Origin: Campanula takesimana
Lineage: Eukaryota > Streptophyta > Magnoliopsida > Asterales > Campanulaceae
Assembly (NCBI GenBank): GCA_026119855.1
Contig: JAOWBW010001451.1
Location: 1 to 64,000, forward strand
Length of the DNA: 64,000 nucleotides
Direction of reading: 5' to 3'
Shown here: positions 46,112 to 56,589 of the stretch, piece by piece
Numbering within the stretch: position 1 is the first letter of the stretch
Layout of the letters: each line of letters begins with the position of its first letter
Notes under the pieces: generated by a model
Databases searched by the model: none
What the model saw: the letters and a program-made list of their open reading frames with translations, nothing else
Told to the model about the DNA's origin: nothing
Made by a program: the position numbers and the translations under genes

Positions 46112-46985
46112 TGTTGAATTTTGAGAGGTAGAAAAGGAGAATTTTTTTTTAGAAGGGTTTTTTATTTTGGGGAAGGTTGCTGAGATAGAGAAAAAGCGAT
46201 GAAGAGGAGGGAGTATATAGGTGCGTTTGAGAGAGAAAGAGAGAGTAAATAGGGATAGGATTTTAGGAGGTTAAGGAATGTGAATTAGGAGAAGAAATTA
46301 ATTTAAACTTAACTCTTATTATCTAAATTAACTAAGACCCCTATTTTTACTCACATTTAAACTATCCTAATTAAACTCCCCCTATTTACGAGCACACAAA
46401 ACCAACTCCCTACACATCCATTTTTTTTTTTATAAATAAAACGAAAAAGAAGAAAGGAAAAAAAATAAAAGTCGAAAAGAACAACAACAGTAAAAAATGA
46501 TAAAATAAAGAGTGCAACAATCTCCACAAACTTTAAAAGATGAATCCCTAAATTGTAGGGAGATTGTTCCAACTAAATTTTACCAAAGATAAAAGATTTG
46601 TTTAAGACTTTTTCAAAATTGTAAACTCTTTTTGTTACAGATAATAAAAAGACTTTCAAACTTTGAAAACTTAACAAACAAATCTGAGATTAAACTAAAA
46701 AAAACGAATGTAGCACACACTAATGTGTTGATGGCAACGATGGTAACACTTAAGATAACATTCGTGATAAACATCCCTTATTGAATTTATATTAAGGCAA
46801 TTAAGGCGAGATGGACCTCATTTTTTAACACATGAGGCAGAAATATGCTTCTATAATAAGCATTTTGAGGTAAAACAAGCTTGCCAAAATAGAATATTTT
46901 AGGCAAAACAAATCTAGTAATATAGATATTAAAAGCTTGTTCTTCATCTTCAAACACTTAAAAATAAACATGATTTACACATCTT
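46112..46985 (-). other. Element 3 spacer
   Basis: AT-rich sequence between the accessory remnant and the motif array; no coding recognised. Confidence 0.4.
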
Positions 46986-47205
46986 TATCTACAAGGAAGC
47001 ATCGTAGTAGTGAGCTCCGTGCCCCGAGTCCTTATAAAGTGTAAACATGTTTTAGTGATTTGTACTGTTCAAGTAGGAAACATTGTAGTGGCGAACTCCA
47101 TGTTCCTAATACTTAGTACAAGATCACTAGATAATATCCCCCTTTGACAAGAGTGCATCGTCGCAGCGAACGCCGTGCCCCGAGCTACTAAGGAAATACT
47201 ATAAG
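46986..47205 (-). repeat. Three-copy GC-rich motif array of element 3
   Basis: Three degenerate copies (about 46997, 47077, 47152) of a word reading roughly GCATCGT-x5-GCGAACGCCGTGCCCCGAG on the plus strand, spaced about 75-80 bp. Located just downstream of RNase H on the element's own strand. Confidence 0.7.
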
Positions 47206-47450
47206 TGTTTTTAGCCTTTTTGCCTTTGAAAAAGATTAGTGACTTTGTCACTTTTGAGTTTAAAAAGGAATGTTATCAGTAATGTTACCTAGAGTGTTAT
47301 CCTACCATAACAAAAAGGTCAGTATGTGCCACCATCAATGAATAGAAAATACTACTCATTGACAGATTAAAACAGAAACAAAACAATAATATACAAGTGT
47401 TATCTCAGATGCTGGTAGCACTTGAGGTAACACCAGAAAACAGGATATTT

Positions 47451-47880
47451 TTAGAGATTACAAAGACCAAGAGAGTTCTTCAAGAAAGAAAATCTCTCAA
47501 GGTCTAAGGCTTTTGTAAAAATATCCGCTAATTGATACTTGGTATCAATATGCTCTATAGCTATTAAGCCTTTTTCAACCATATCTCTTAAAAAATGATG
47601 ACGAATATCAATGTGTTTTGTGCGGGAGTGTTGGACTGGGTTTTTGGAAATGTTGATGGCACTCAAACTATCACAGTACATGATCATATTTTTACTCTCA
47701 AGCCCATAGTCGTCTAACATATGTTTTAGCCATATTAATTGAGTACAACAGCTCCCTGCTGCCACGTATTCAGACTCAGCAGTAGAGAGCGACACACAAT
47801 TTTGTTTACGACTATACCATGATACTAGATTATTACCCAAGTAAAAACACCCCCCACTAGTACTTTTTTCTGTCATCTAT
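47451..47880 (-). pseudogene. RNase H of element 3
   Basis: Reads STSGGCFYLGNNLVSW, STAESEYVAAG, MYCDSLSAINI and TKHIDIRHHFL, the copia RNase H series, ending at a stop at 47451. The upstream Asp motif (SDSDWAGD) sits at the end of the RT frame. A frame change in an A6 run near 47868 separates the two: one A too many as written. Confidence 0.88.
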
Positions 47881-49224
47881 ATCCCCCGCCCAATCCGAAT
47901 CACTAAAGCCTACTAGATTTGTATTTGTATCTTTAGCATACCAAATTCCTAATTCGCTTGTTCCGGAAACATATTTAATTATCTTTTTCACAGAATTAAG
48001 ATGAGAGACTTTGGGGTTGGATTGGTATCGTGCACAGACACACACAGAAAACATAGTGTCGGGTCGGCTAGAGGTAAGGTAAAGAAGGCTACCAATCATG
48101 GAACGGTAAAGGGTAGGATCGACTGCTTCTCCCCCTTCATCCTTGCCGAGTTTAAGTGTAGTAGCCATAGGAACCGAGGAACTTTTTGACCCCTCCAAGC
48201 CGAATTTCTTGACTAGATTTTTTGCGTACTTGCTTTGTGAGACGAATATTCCATCGGGTAGTTGTCTTACCTGCAAGCCAAGAAAGAAGTTTAGTTCACC
48301 CATCATGCTCATCTCGAAAGTTGATGTCATAGCCTCTACAAAATCATTTAAACAAATTTTTGAAGTAGAGCCATAGACTATGTCATCAACATAGATTTGA
48401 GCAATGACAAGTTCCTTTCCATGTTTTAGAATGAATAAGGTTCTATCCGCCTCTCCTCGAATAAAACCATATTCAAGCAAAAAACTAGTTAAACGACCAT
48501 ACCATGCGCGCGGAGCTTGTTTTAGACCGTATAAGGCTTTATCAAGTCTATACACATGGTTTGGTTGGGATGGATCTTCAAAACCTTTAGGTTGTTCAAC
48601 AAAAACTTCCTCATCTAAATATCCATTTAAAAATGCTGCTTTAACATCCATTTGATACAAAGTGATTCGAAGATAACAAGCTATGGCTAAGAGAAGTCTT
48701 ATAGACTCAATTCTAGCCACGGGTGCAAAGGTTTCGTCAAAGTCGATACCTTCCACTTGTGTATAGCCTTGAGCCACAAGACGAGCTTTATTTCGAACAA
48801 TATTACCCTCTTCATCCGTTTTGTTTTTAAAAATCCATTTTGTCCCAATAACATTAGTATTAATAGGACGGGGTACTAAAAACCATACATTATTTCGGGT
48901 AAATTGATCTAGTTCGTCTTGCATAGCTTGAATCCAAAAATTGTCTTTTAAAGCTTCAATCACATTTTTAGGTTCTATGGATGACACAAAACAAGAGTGT
49001 TTTACCTTGGTGTATGTGGTTGACATGCACACATACCTTACCATTTCCCGATAGTTCACGGGTTCTTTGTTTCTTGTTCGGACCCCTTCATTCACTTCCC
49101 CAATTACCTGAGTTGTAGGATGATTTCTACGAATTCTGGGTGGAGGATCCCTTCTTGCGTCATCATGAACTTCTGCATCAGACTCGGATGGATCACTGGA
49201 CTCAGGTGCTGCCTGAGATGCTGT
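47857..49224 (-). pseudogene. Reverse transcriptase of element 3
   Basis: Full copia RT: TKWIFKNK, YTQVEGIDFDETFAPVAR, MDVKAAFLNG, LYGLKQAPRAWY, and catalytic YVDDIVYGS, then FEMSMMGELNFFLGLQ and the connection to RNase H. It shares its frame with the integrase upstream, broken only by TAG at 49225-49227. All catalytic residues are visible. Confidence 0.9.
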
Positions 49225-50535
49225 CTAATTGATGATAACATTCTGCTCAGCATCTGTGTTAACATCTGTGATGTCATTTGCAGTTTGTATGACATCTTCT
49301 AACAACACCAGAGGAGACTCTTGAGCACTTTCACCTGAAATACTTGAGAGATCATCAAAAACAATGTTAACAGATTCTTGGATGGTTTTTAGTCTAAGAT
49401 TGTAAACCCTATATGCCCGACTATTTGCCGTATATCCAAGAAATATCGCCCTATCACTTTTAGAGTCAAACTTTGCTAAGTAATCCCGGTCATTCAAAAT
49501 GTAACACACACACCCAAAGACATGAAAATAGTAAACTTTTGGCTTCTTGCCATTCAAAATTTCATAAGGTGTCATAGTGGTTCCGGGTCTTAGAAAAATT
49601 CTATTAGTTGTGTGACAAGCCGTGTTAAGTGCCTCGGCCCAAAATCTTTTAGAAATATTTTTAGAAAACAACATCACACGAGTCATTTCAAGTAAAGTAC
49701 GATTTTTCCTTTCGGTCACCCCATTTTGTTGAGGTGTTTTAGGAGCTGAAAACTCGTGATGTATTCCTTTTCTTTCACAAAAAGTAGAAAATAAAACATT
49801 GTCAAATTCTCTCCCATGATCAGATTTGATTCTAAAGATAGAGGCACAAAACATGTTTTTGATTTTGGAGTGTAAAAGTTTAAATTTTTCAAAAGTTTCT
49901 GATTTTTCTTTTAGAAAATAAACCCAAGTGAATCTCGAAAAATCATCAACAATGACATAAGAATATCTCTTTCCTCCAAAACTCTCTACCTCAACTGGAC
50001 CCATTAAATCCATATGTAAGAGTTGAAAACAGTGTGTTGTTCCAGAGTGTTGCTCGGAATGTTGGGCAGCACTATGGGCAACACGAGTTTGTTTCCCCTT
50101 AAGACAATCTTCACAAATGATAGGATTTTTAAGATCTAGTTTGGGAATTCCTTTAACAGCATCTAACTTAACAATCTTATCAATGTTCCTCAAATGAACA
50201 TGTCCCAACTTTTGATGCCATAAGTTTGTGACATCAATTTGTGCGGTGTTGCACACGAATTTATCTTCCACACGATAACAATTATCACTTGATCTAGTTC
50301 CTGTCATAACACAATTGTTAGTACCATCAAAAACTTCACAAGTGTCCTTGTTAAATTTTACTTCCATGTTGTCATCGTAAAGTTGACTAATACTAATTAA
50401 ATTAGTTACTAGGCCATCTACATGCAAGACATTTTTTAAAGCAGGAAAACCATTCACATTTAGTGTTCCTTTACCTATTATATTACTCTTGCTCCCACCA
50501 CCATAAGTTACACTACCCCCTTGAACGGATTCATA
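49225..50535 (-). pseudogene. Integrase of element 3
   Basis: HHCC module (LWHQKLGHVH with CEDCLKGK) and DDE core (LLHMDLMGP, IKSDHGREFD, PQQNGVTERKN), then the SIRE-type VFGCVCYILNDRD. It starts in a different frame from gag-protease: a G5 run at about 50515-50519 is one base short of keeping the frame. It ends at an in-frame TAG at 49225. Confidence 0.9.
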
Positions 50536-52496
50536 GTGTTTAAAAATATTTTTGTTCCCGTCATATGGCGTGAACACCCACTATCAAAATACCATGATCC
50601 TTCAACATTTGTTTTTAAGGCAGTATATACAACATCACATCTCACATTGGCTTTTGGTTTCCATGACTTCCTTTTTGATATTTTGACTTTCTGACAGTGT
50701 GTGTTATCTGGAGTGCTGGGTAACACTTCAGGTAACACATCTGGACTGGACTCTTTCTTTGAAAGCTTTGTACATTTATTTTTAAGATGTCCAGTAGTGT
50801 GACAGTATTGACACACTTTCCCTTTGTCAGAAACATCATTTGAACAAGAATTTTGATCAAACTCGTGACCTTTTACAAAATTTACGTTATGTTCATTACA
50901 AGACAAAGAAGAAGTAATACTTTCTAATGATTCTCGGAAACCAATACCTGCTCTCAAAGGCTTACCCAAGTTTAGGATCTCATCAAGTTTGGACGATCCG
51001 GTGTTGAGCTTCTTCAAGGTGGTTTCGGCTAGAGTCAACTTGGCCTTGACTTTTTCTAGCTCGGCATCTTTCTGGGATGCTTGAGCTTCCATTCGGTTCA
51101 AGTAGGCCTTGAGTCCATCGTTCTTCTTGGTTAAAGTCTTAACCATTTGGTTCTCCTTCTTCCATTCCTTGAGCATATCCTTATAGAGGATTTTTAAGTC
51201 TTCAATGAGCTCATCTTTGCTCATCTCATCCTCTTGCGAACTTCCTGTATCAAGATTAGTGGAAACCATGAAACAAACATTATTATCAGTACTGAAATTG
51301 TTATACCTGACATATGTGGTCTCGGATGTTATCTCAGTTGACATAACATCTCTGGTAACATGTTCAGTCTGCAAGTCACTGACTGTGACATACATGGTTG
51401 TTTGATCCGGTTCTTCTTCCTGGACTGAACCCTCATCTTCATTGTCACTCAGGGATACCCATAGGTTCTTTCCCTTCTTCCGTAGTGTGTTGGCACACTC
51501 GTTTGCGTAATGACCCCATCCTGAACAAGCATGACATTGAATTGAATCAATGTATTTGGGATCAGACCTTGATTGATCTGAGGATGCTCTACGTATAGGG
51601 GCTGACTTTTGAGTAGATGGGAACGTCCTTCTTGGCATCGAATCATACACCTTGGTTTGTTTCTCTTTTGCTTTTACCTGCACTTTTTCATTGTTAAACT
51701 TTTTAACCATTGCATTATATTTTCTAGCAAGTAAAGCAACACTGGCACTTTCATCCAATTCTTCAAAAATTTCATCTTCATTATCATTTGAAAAATCTGA
51801 GGATTGTACATTTAAAGCAATATTTTTCCCTTTAGAAGCCTCACTTTGTTCAAGGAGATTTGACTCAAAATTTTTCAAAATACTCATTAAAGAATTGATG
51901 TTCATTGTAGAAAGATTGTGAGCTTCTTCAATAGATGAAACTTTCATATTGAACCTCTCGGGGAGAGTTCGAATAGCTTTTGAAACAAGTTGTTTGTTGG
52001 TAAAAGGTTCACCCAAAAGTTGACACTCATTTGCAATATCAAACAATTTTTCAAAATAGGATGAAATCGTTTCATTTTCACCCATCCTCAATCTTTCAAA
52101 TTTGCCAGTAAGAGTTCTAAGCTTATTATCACGCACACTACTATCACCTTCACAAAATCTTTGTAAAGTGTCCCATGCCTCTTGAGCAGTGGAACTATTT
52201 TGAATAAGTTTAAAAATATGCATATCAACCCATTCAAAAATAGCATTAAGTGCTTTTTCATTATAATTAGCTAGAGTAATCTCTTCATTAGTCCACTCCG
52301 ATTCAGGTTTGACTTGAACGTCACCATCTTCATCTGGAGGTAACATAGGGAGAGAGTAACCATTTGTTATAGATCGCCATGCCCGAAGATCAATTGATTT
52401 GATATGCGAGCGTAGGCGGATCTTCCAATAAGCATAATTCGAGCCATCTAAAACAGGAAGACGCTTTTGATTAGGATTAGCAGGATCGAAAGCCAT
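50508..52496 (-). pseudogene. gag-protease of element 3
   Basis: ATG at 52496 (MAFDPANPNQKR) is chosen over the frame opening at 52517, which lies in the leader. About 660 residues: SIRE-type gag (VLDGSNYAYWKIRLRSHI), two CCHC knuckles (CHAC-x4-H-x4-C and CQYC-x4-H-x4-C), a coiled-coil segment between them, and protease DSGCSRHMTG near its end. Gag is intact; protease is cut by the frame change in the G5 run about 15 codons after its active site. Confidence 0.9.
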
Positions 52497-52536
52497 GACA
52501 ACTCTGGAACGAATCACTTAGTATGTCAAGTGACCG

Positions 52537-52549
52537 GGCTCTGGTGCCA
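52537..52549 (-). other. Variant primer binding site of element 3
   Basis: TGGCACCAGAGCC on the minus strand, two bases after the LTR. It differs at two positions from the TGGTATCAGAGC of elements 1, 2 and 4. Confidence 0.75.
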
Positions 52550-52551
52550 AT

Positions 52552-53524
52552 TGAAATTGTTTGTCAATGACTTTCTGAGAACAGATGTTACCTCAAGTGT
52601 TAAGCAACACCCCAGGTAACACTCCAGACGGACATAAAATACACACACAAAAATAGTAGAGTTTTTGCAGCGGAAAATAAATAGCACAAGAGAAATATTT
52701 TTCTCAAGTTATATAAATATAACTTGAGATGCCTAGATGGCGAAAACCTTATAATCAAAACCAATTACAAAGTTTAAAATGGTTCCCTATACAAACTATG
52801 ATATACTCTCTATGGAACCAAAGTAAGAACAAAGTACAAGATTCTATCCTAACCAAAACTCACTCAAACCCGAAGTATTTGAGTGATAAAAGAGTGTATG
52901 GAAGAAAGAATCTCAAAAGGAGCCAAGAGTACTTTGGTCTTGTTGTGCTATGGATGTGTGTATATAATTGGCTTGTCTTCAATCTTCATCCAAGCATCTA
53001 TTTATAGCCAACCAAGACTTGGAGGCTACACAAATAACAGCCTTGGGCTGTTTGTGATCGTGTGAGGAGGGTGGAGATCATGTGCAAGCCTTATCTCCAC
53101 AAAACAAGCTTGACTTGGTCTTCCTTCCTTGATTCTCTCAACCGAATTCTTCATGCCCAAGTCTAAGCTTCACCTTGTTGTACTCCTTGCTTCCAACGCC
53201 TTGTACTTCATCTATTTGATCAGCAACAAACCTTGGACTTGGTCTTCTCCATATTTAACATATTTAACACATGTTAAATATGTTTGTAACTCCCTTATTT
53301 ACTCGGCTTTTATGAGTAATTCTTCATTAATTTCTTCTCCATGTTTTAAGCTCCATAAACCAACTTTATTATATCTGAAAATATGGACCAACATCTAGAA
53401 AATAATATTAGGACATTAGTATAAAAATTACATTAGAAAGAAATATCAAATTACAAAGAATCTCGTCACAGCACTTAGACTGTCAGGGCAACACCTGAGG
53501 TAACACCTCAGTTCTGCACTAACA
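52552..53524 (-). repeat. 5' LTR of element 3
   Basis: 973 bp; TATA box at about 53001-53007 (TATAAAT on the minus strand). Confidence 0.95.
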
Positions 53525-53529
53525 AAGTC

Positions 53530-54258
53530 AATATAAACAGTAACTCAAAAATTATTACCCCATGTAACGAGAAAGAAAAATTTAATATTTTAGATTTTTC
53601 ACAATGTGATCATGCTTCAAGAAGTAAAATTTTCTAGTAGCATTTAACATTTAATCAGGGAGCAATCCGCACTTAGCTAGTACAATGAATTAAATGGGTC
53701 GTATATCTTTCAAGCTAGTTTTTCTTAGAATTAAAAATAAATAAGTAGAGAAAGACTCAAGTATGATTATGAGTTTAAGTGGACTGAATCATTAATGAAC
53801 TATAAGAGGTTTTACTTTAAAATCAAAATTTTGAAATCAATTGGTGATAATGAGAGTAGCCCGTAGAGTTTATAAAACGGTTCATGTTTAGTCCTCTAAT
53901 AATTGTGGGATATCTTCTCTAACATGCCCCCTTATATGTGATTCAGAGAGAAGGAAAAGATCGTCCCGCTTTGATTCCATCTTAAAATTAAAATTAGAAA
54001 TGATATGGCATGCGGAGTCAAGATGAAATGGATAAAGGCCTTAGTGTGAGTATGCACTTGAACTAGATCGATAATGGACTATATTGAATGTCCACCTTAA
54101 ATCAACTGATGATAAATCTTGTCTAACACTTTTTTGCAAGTAAATGTAAATTTATTATCAACATTGACATCATTTATTTCAGAAGAGAATTGTATGAGTG
54201 TGTCAAATTAATTTGATATTTTAGTTTACTACATCCTCTATAATTGTCAATTTATTTA
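53530..54258. other. AT-rich intergenic sequence
   Basis: No gene or repeat recognised. Confidence 0.35.
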
Positions 54259-55283
54259 GTGCTTGTTTGTTTCCAATTATTTTGGGTGGCTTTTGACTTT
54301 TAACTTAAATTAAGCAATAATTGTAGTGTTGGTTTTCACTTGTAAGTTAAAAGCTCATAAGTAATGTACAACTCAATTATTGCATAAAAAAGTAAAAGCC
54401 CAAAAGTTAAAAATTATTGCTTATTTTGGCTTGTTGAAAACACACATTTACACCTTTCCTTAATAAAATGTTTTTATTCCTAAACCATCCCTACTTTCCT
54501 TATATCTCGAGCGCATTAATTTTGTGCTTCTTGTTTCAAACAAATTTTGGCAGTTAGAAAGTTTGCTCACTATTCCTCTCATCATGTTCTTCTACTACTT
54601 TTTCATATTTCAAATAAAGAATTCAATTGTTGTGTTAAAAAAAAAAGATAAAGAATTCAATTATTTTTCTTGAATTTATATTTTCTTTTGTTTTGAGATT
54701 TTTTTAAAATCTTCTTGTATTTGATATTAGTGGTGGAGCCAAAAAAAAATTTAAACAAGATTGTTTTAAATAGGTAATATTCTAAAAAAAGACTAAATTT
54801 ATTTTAAAAGGGGGCAAAATTTTATAGTAGTGTTATTTTTGTTAGTATAAAGGAGGGTAAAATATTAATTTTAGGTTTGTTTGTTTGTTTCGGTGTTCAT
54901 TCTATGTAATTATGAATAATTCATATATTATATTTCAATTATAAAAGAAAAATTAATATTTAATTAATTATATCAATAAACCAACAATAAGATTATTTTT
55001 TAGTTCAACAAAAATAATTTTATAAGTTAGTTATAAGGTGAATGGGCATGCATATTAGTTAATTTATATAGTAAGGGTATTTTGGTATTCTTATCATATT
55101 TTAGTCTTTTTTTTTTTTTTTTAGCTTTTTTGACAAACAGATACAATTAACGTAAACAACTCATAAGTTTTTTCAGAACAGCCAAAACAAACAGTCCTCA
55201 GTCCATCAGCCATAAGTCAATCAGCTATCAGCCGTAAGCCATCAGCTATAAGTCATCAGCCACCAGCTACGACAAACGAGCCT
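54259..55283. mobile_element. Candidate hAT-like non-autonomous element
   Basis: Left GTGCTTGTTTGTTTCC and right GACAAACGAGCC are inverted ends about 1 kb apart; flanks share TTTAG. Near the right end (55197-55268) lies a degenerate tandem repeat of ATCAGCCATAAGTC words. No transposase. Confidence 0.4.
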
Positions 55284-55981
55284 TTAGTACCTCAGGCCAA
55301 GAGATTGTGGTACCTTTTGGGTCTAAAAATAGAATTAAAAGTCGACGTCCCAACTGTCCTGGGGCATTAACTTTACTTAATAGTTTTAGATAACATACTA
55401 ATTTTTGTTTTGACCAAAGATAATATACTAATTAACCACAACCACAATGCACTATGGATTAATTGATTGAAATTGTCTCAACTTCGAGTCCGCATCAATT
55501 ACATTTAGTTGAGATAGTTTCATTGCTATTGTACTCCTATTCACCTATAGTCAGAACGAATCTACTGTGAGTAACTGAACCTAATTTATTGAAATTATTC
55601 CCCCTCCCTCACCCCCACCCTCACTACTCCACCCACCCCCACCTCCACCATCCACCCACCCACCCCCCAAAAAAACTTATTTTTACTCGTATTAAAATTA
55701 TTTTTGAACACTCCCCTACCTCCTTCTCGTCCCTTTCCCCCCACCAAATTATTATGCTTAAATTGGAATAGGAAATGGATTCTACAAGGCTGAGTTCAGG
55801 CCCACCAGCTACCAAAACAATTTAATTGGGGTTTTATAGGTTAGCAGGCTAAAAAAAAAAAGAAAAAAAAAAAAAAAAGGAAAATGTAGCTGGGCTCATG
55901 TCTCGCGTAATGGAAAAATAAATAAATAAATCCATATTCCTCCCAAAAATAATCAGTTACCGGAAAAATCTTGAATTGAAT
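55284..55981. other. Intergenic sequence, C-rich stretch
   Basis: Bases 55600-55670 are a CCCACC-rich run that holds frames open by composition; no gene recognised. Confidence 0.35.
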
Positions 55982-56225
55982 ACGACGACGAAGCAGGATG
56001 ATGAGCCGGTGATGGGAATCCCATACGCTGCGTACTACCAATCTCTAATGCAACAGCCCTACAACCAGCAGTATTACGTTGGCCGTTGGGCATAACTCGT
56101 ATCAAGCCGACGCGATCCCACCAAACGTAATTGTCGGTGATCCCAAGAGGATACCGATTCAACGGACAATTTAGAAGGACACCTTCTCCGATCAACCGTG
56201 GCAGCTCCGGCGTCTCCACCGTCCG
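55982..56225 (+). pseudogene. LITAF-domain (GILP-like) gene, broken first exon
   Basis: DDEPVMGIPYAAYYQ opens at about 55997; after a 1-nt frame change near 56093 it continues with QADAIPPNVIVGDPKRIPIQ, a wording typical of plant LITAF-domain proteins such as Arabidopsis GILP. An in-frame TAG (56172-56174) and another 1-nt change follow, then PSPINRGSSGVSTVR. The CxxC zinc pair expected between 'PSP' and 'TVR' is lost (Arg and Ser at the Cys positions). The exon ends at a plausible donor CG|GTAC, and no further exon is seen before element 4 begins at 56590. LITAF proteins are membrane-associated; GILP restrains hypersensitive cell death. A relic. Confidence 0.6.
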
Positions 56226-56589
56226 GTACTTTTTTGCTTTCAAACTCTTTGATCGCAGTTTCACTTAATTAATTCCAAATATATACCAGGGAGGTAGGGA
56301 TAAAAATAAAATATTTATTATTTTAGTCTAGCTTATAAGTGAATTGAGTATTTTAGGGTTTTGCTGGAGCATTAAGCGGATGCATTCAATTCACATATCA
56401 TATCATGTTATTTCCAAATTGTATTAGGATATAGTTCAATTTAATTGATACACTGACCTGTAAAAAGTGTAAATCAACCTTTAAATGTCCTAAGTAAGAC
56501 GAATATTGGAATAATTACAATGTACTAATGTACTATCTAGTGAAAACATAATAATATGTACTTTTAAGATATGTTACAAATAATGCAAC
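56226..56589. other. Former intron or intergenic sequence
   Basis: AT-rich; follows the LITAF donor site and is cut by element 4. GCAAC just before 56590 is the candidate left target duplication. Confidence 0.35.

Larger units (their letters stand above)
44282..53524 (-). mobile_element. Element 3: Ty1/copia LTR retrotransposon, SIRE/Maximus-like
   Basis: Two 973-bp LTRs (start TGTTAGTGC, end ATTTCA on the minus strand) with target duplication AAGTC at 44277-44281 and 53525-53529. Only two substitutions between LTRs were seen by eye, so it is very young. On the minus strand the order is primer site, gag, protease, integrase, RT, RNase H, a remnant accessory frame and a purine tract. Integrase/RT wording (FHVFGCVCYILNDRDYLAKF) is typical of SIRE/Maximus. 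Three breaks interrupt the polyprotein. Confidence 0.95.

Noticed and set aside
50508..50577. Programmed ribosomal frameshift between protease and integrase of element 3
   Set aside because: Copia elements of this type normally use one frame; the G5 run one base short is better explained by an indel or read error.
55953..56264. 103-codon minus-strand frame
   Set aside because: Antisense to the LITAF exon relic, whose plus-strand wording explains the region better.
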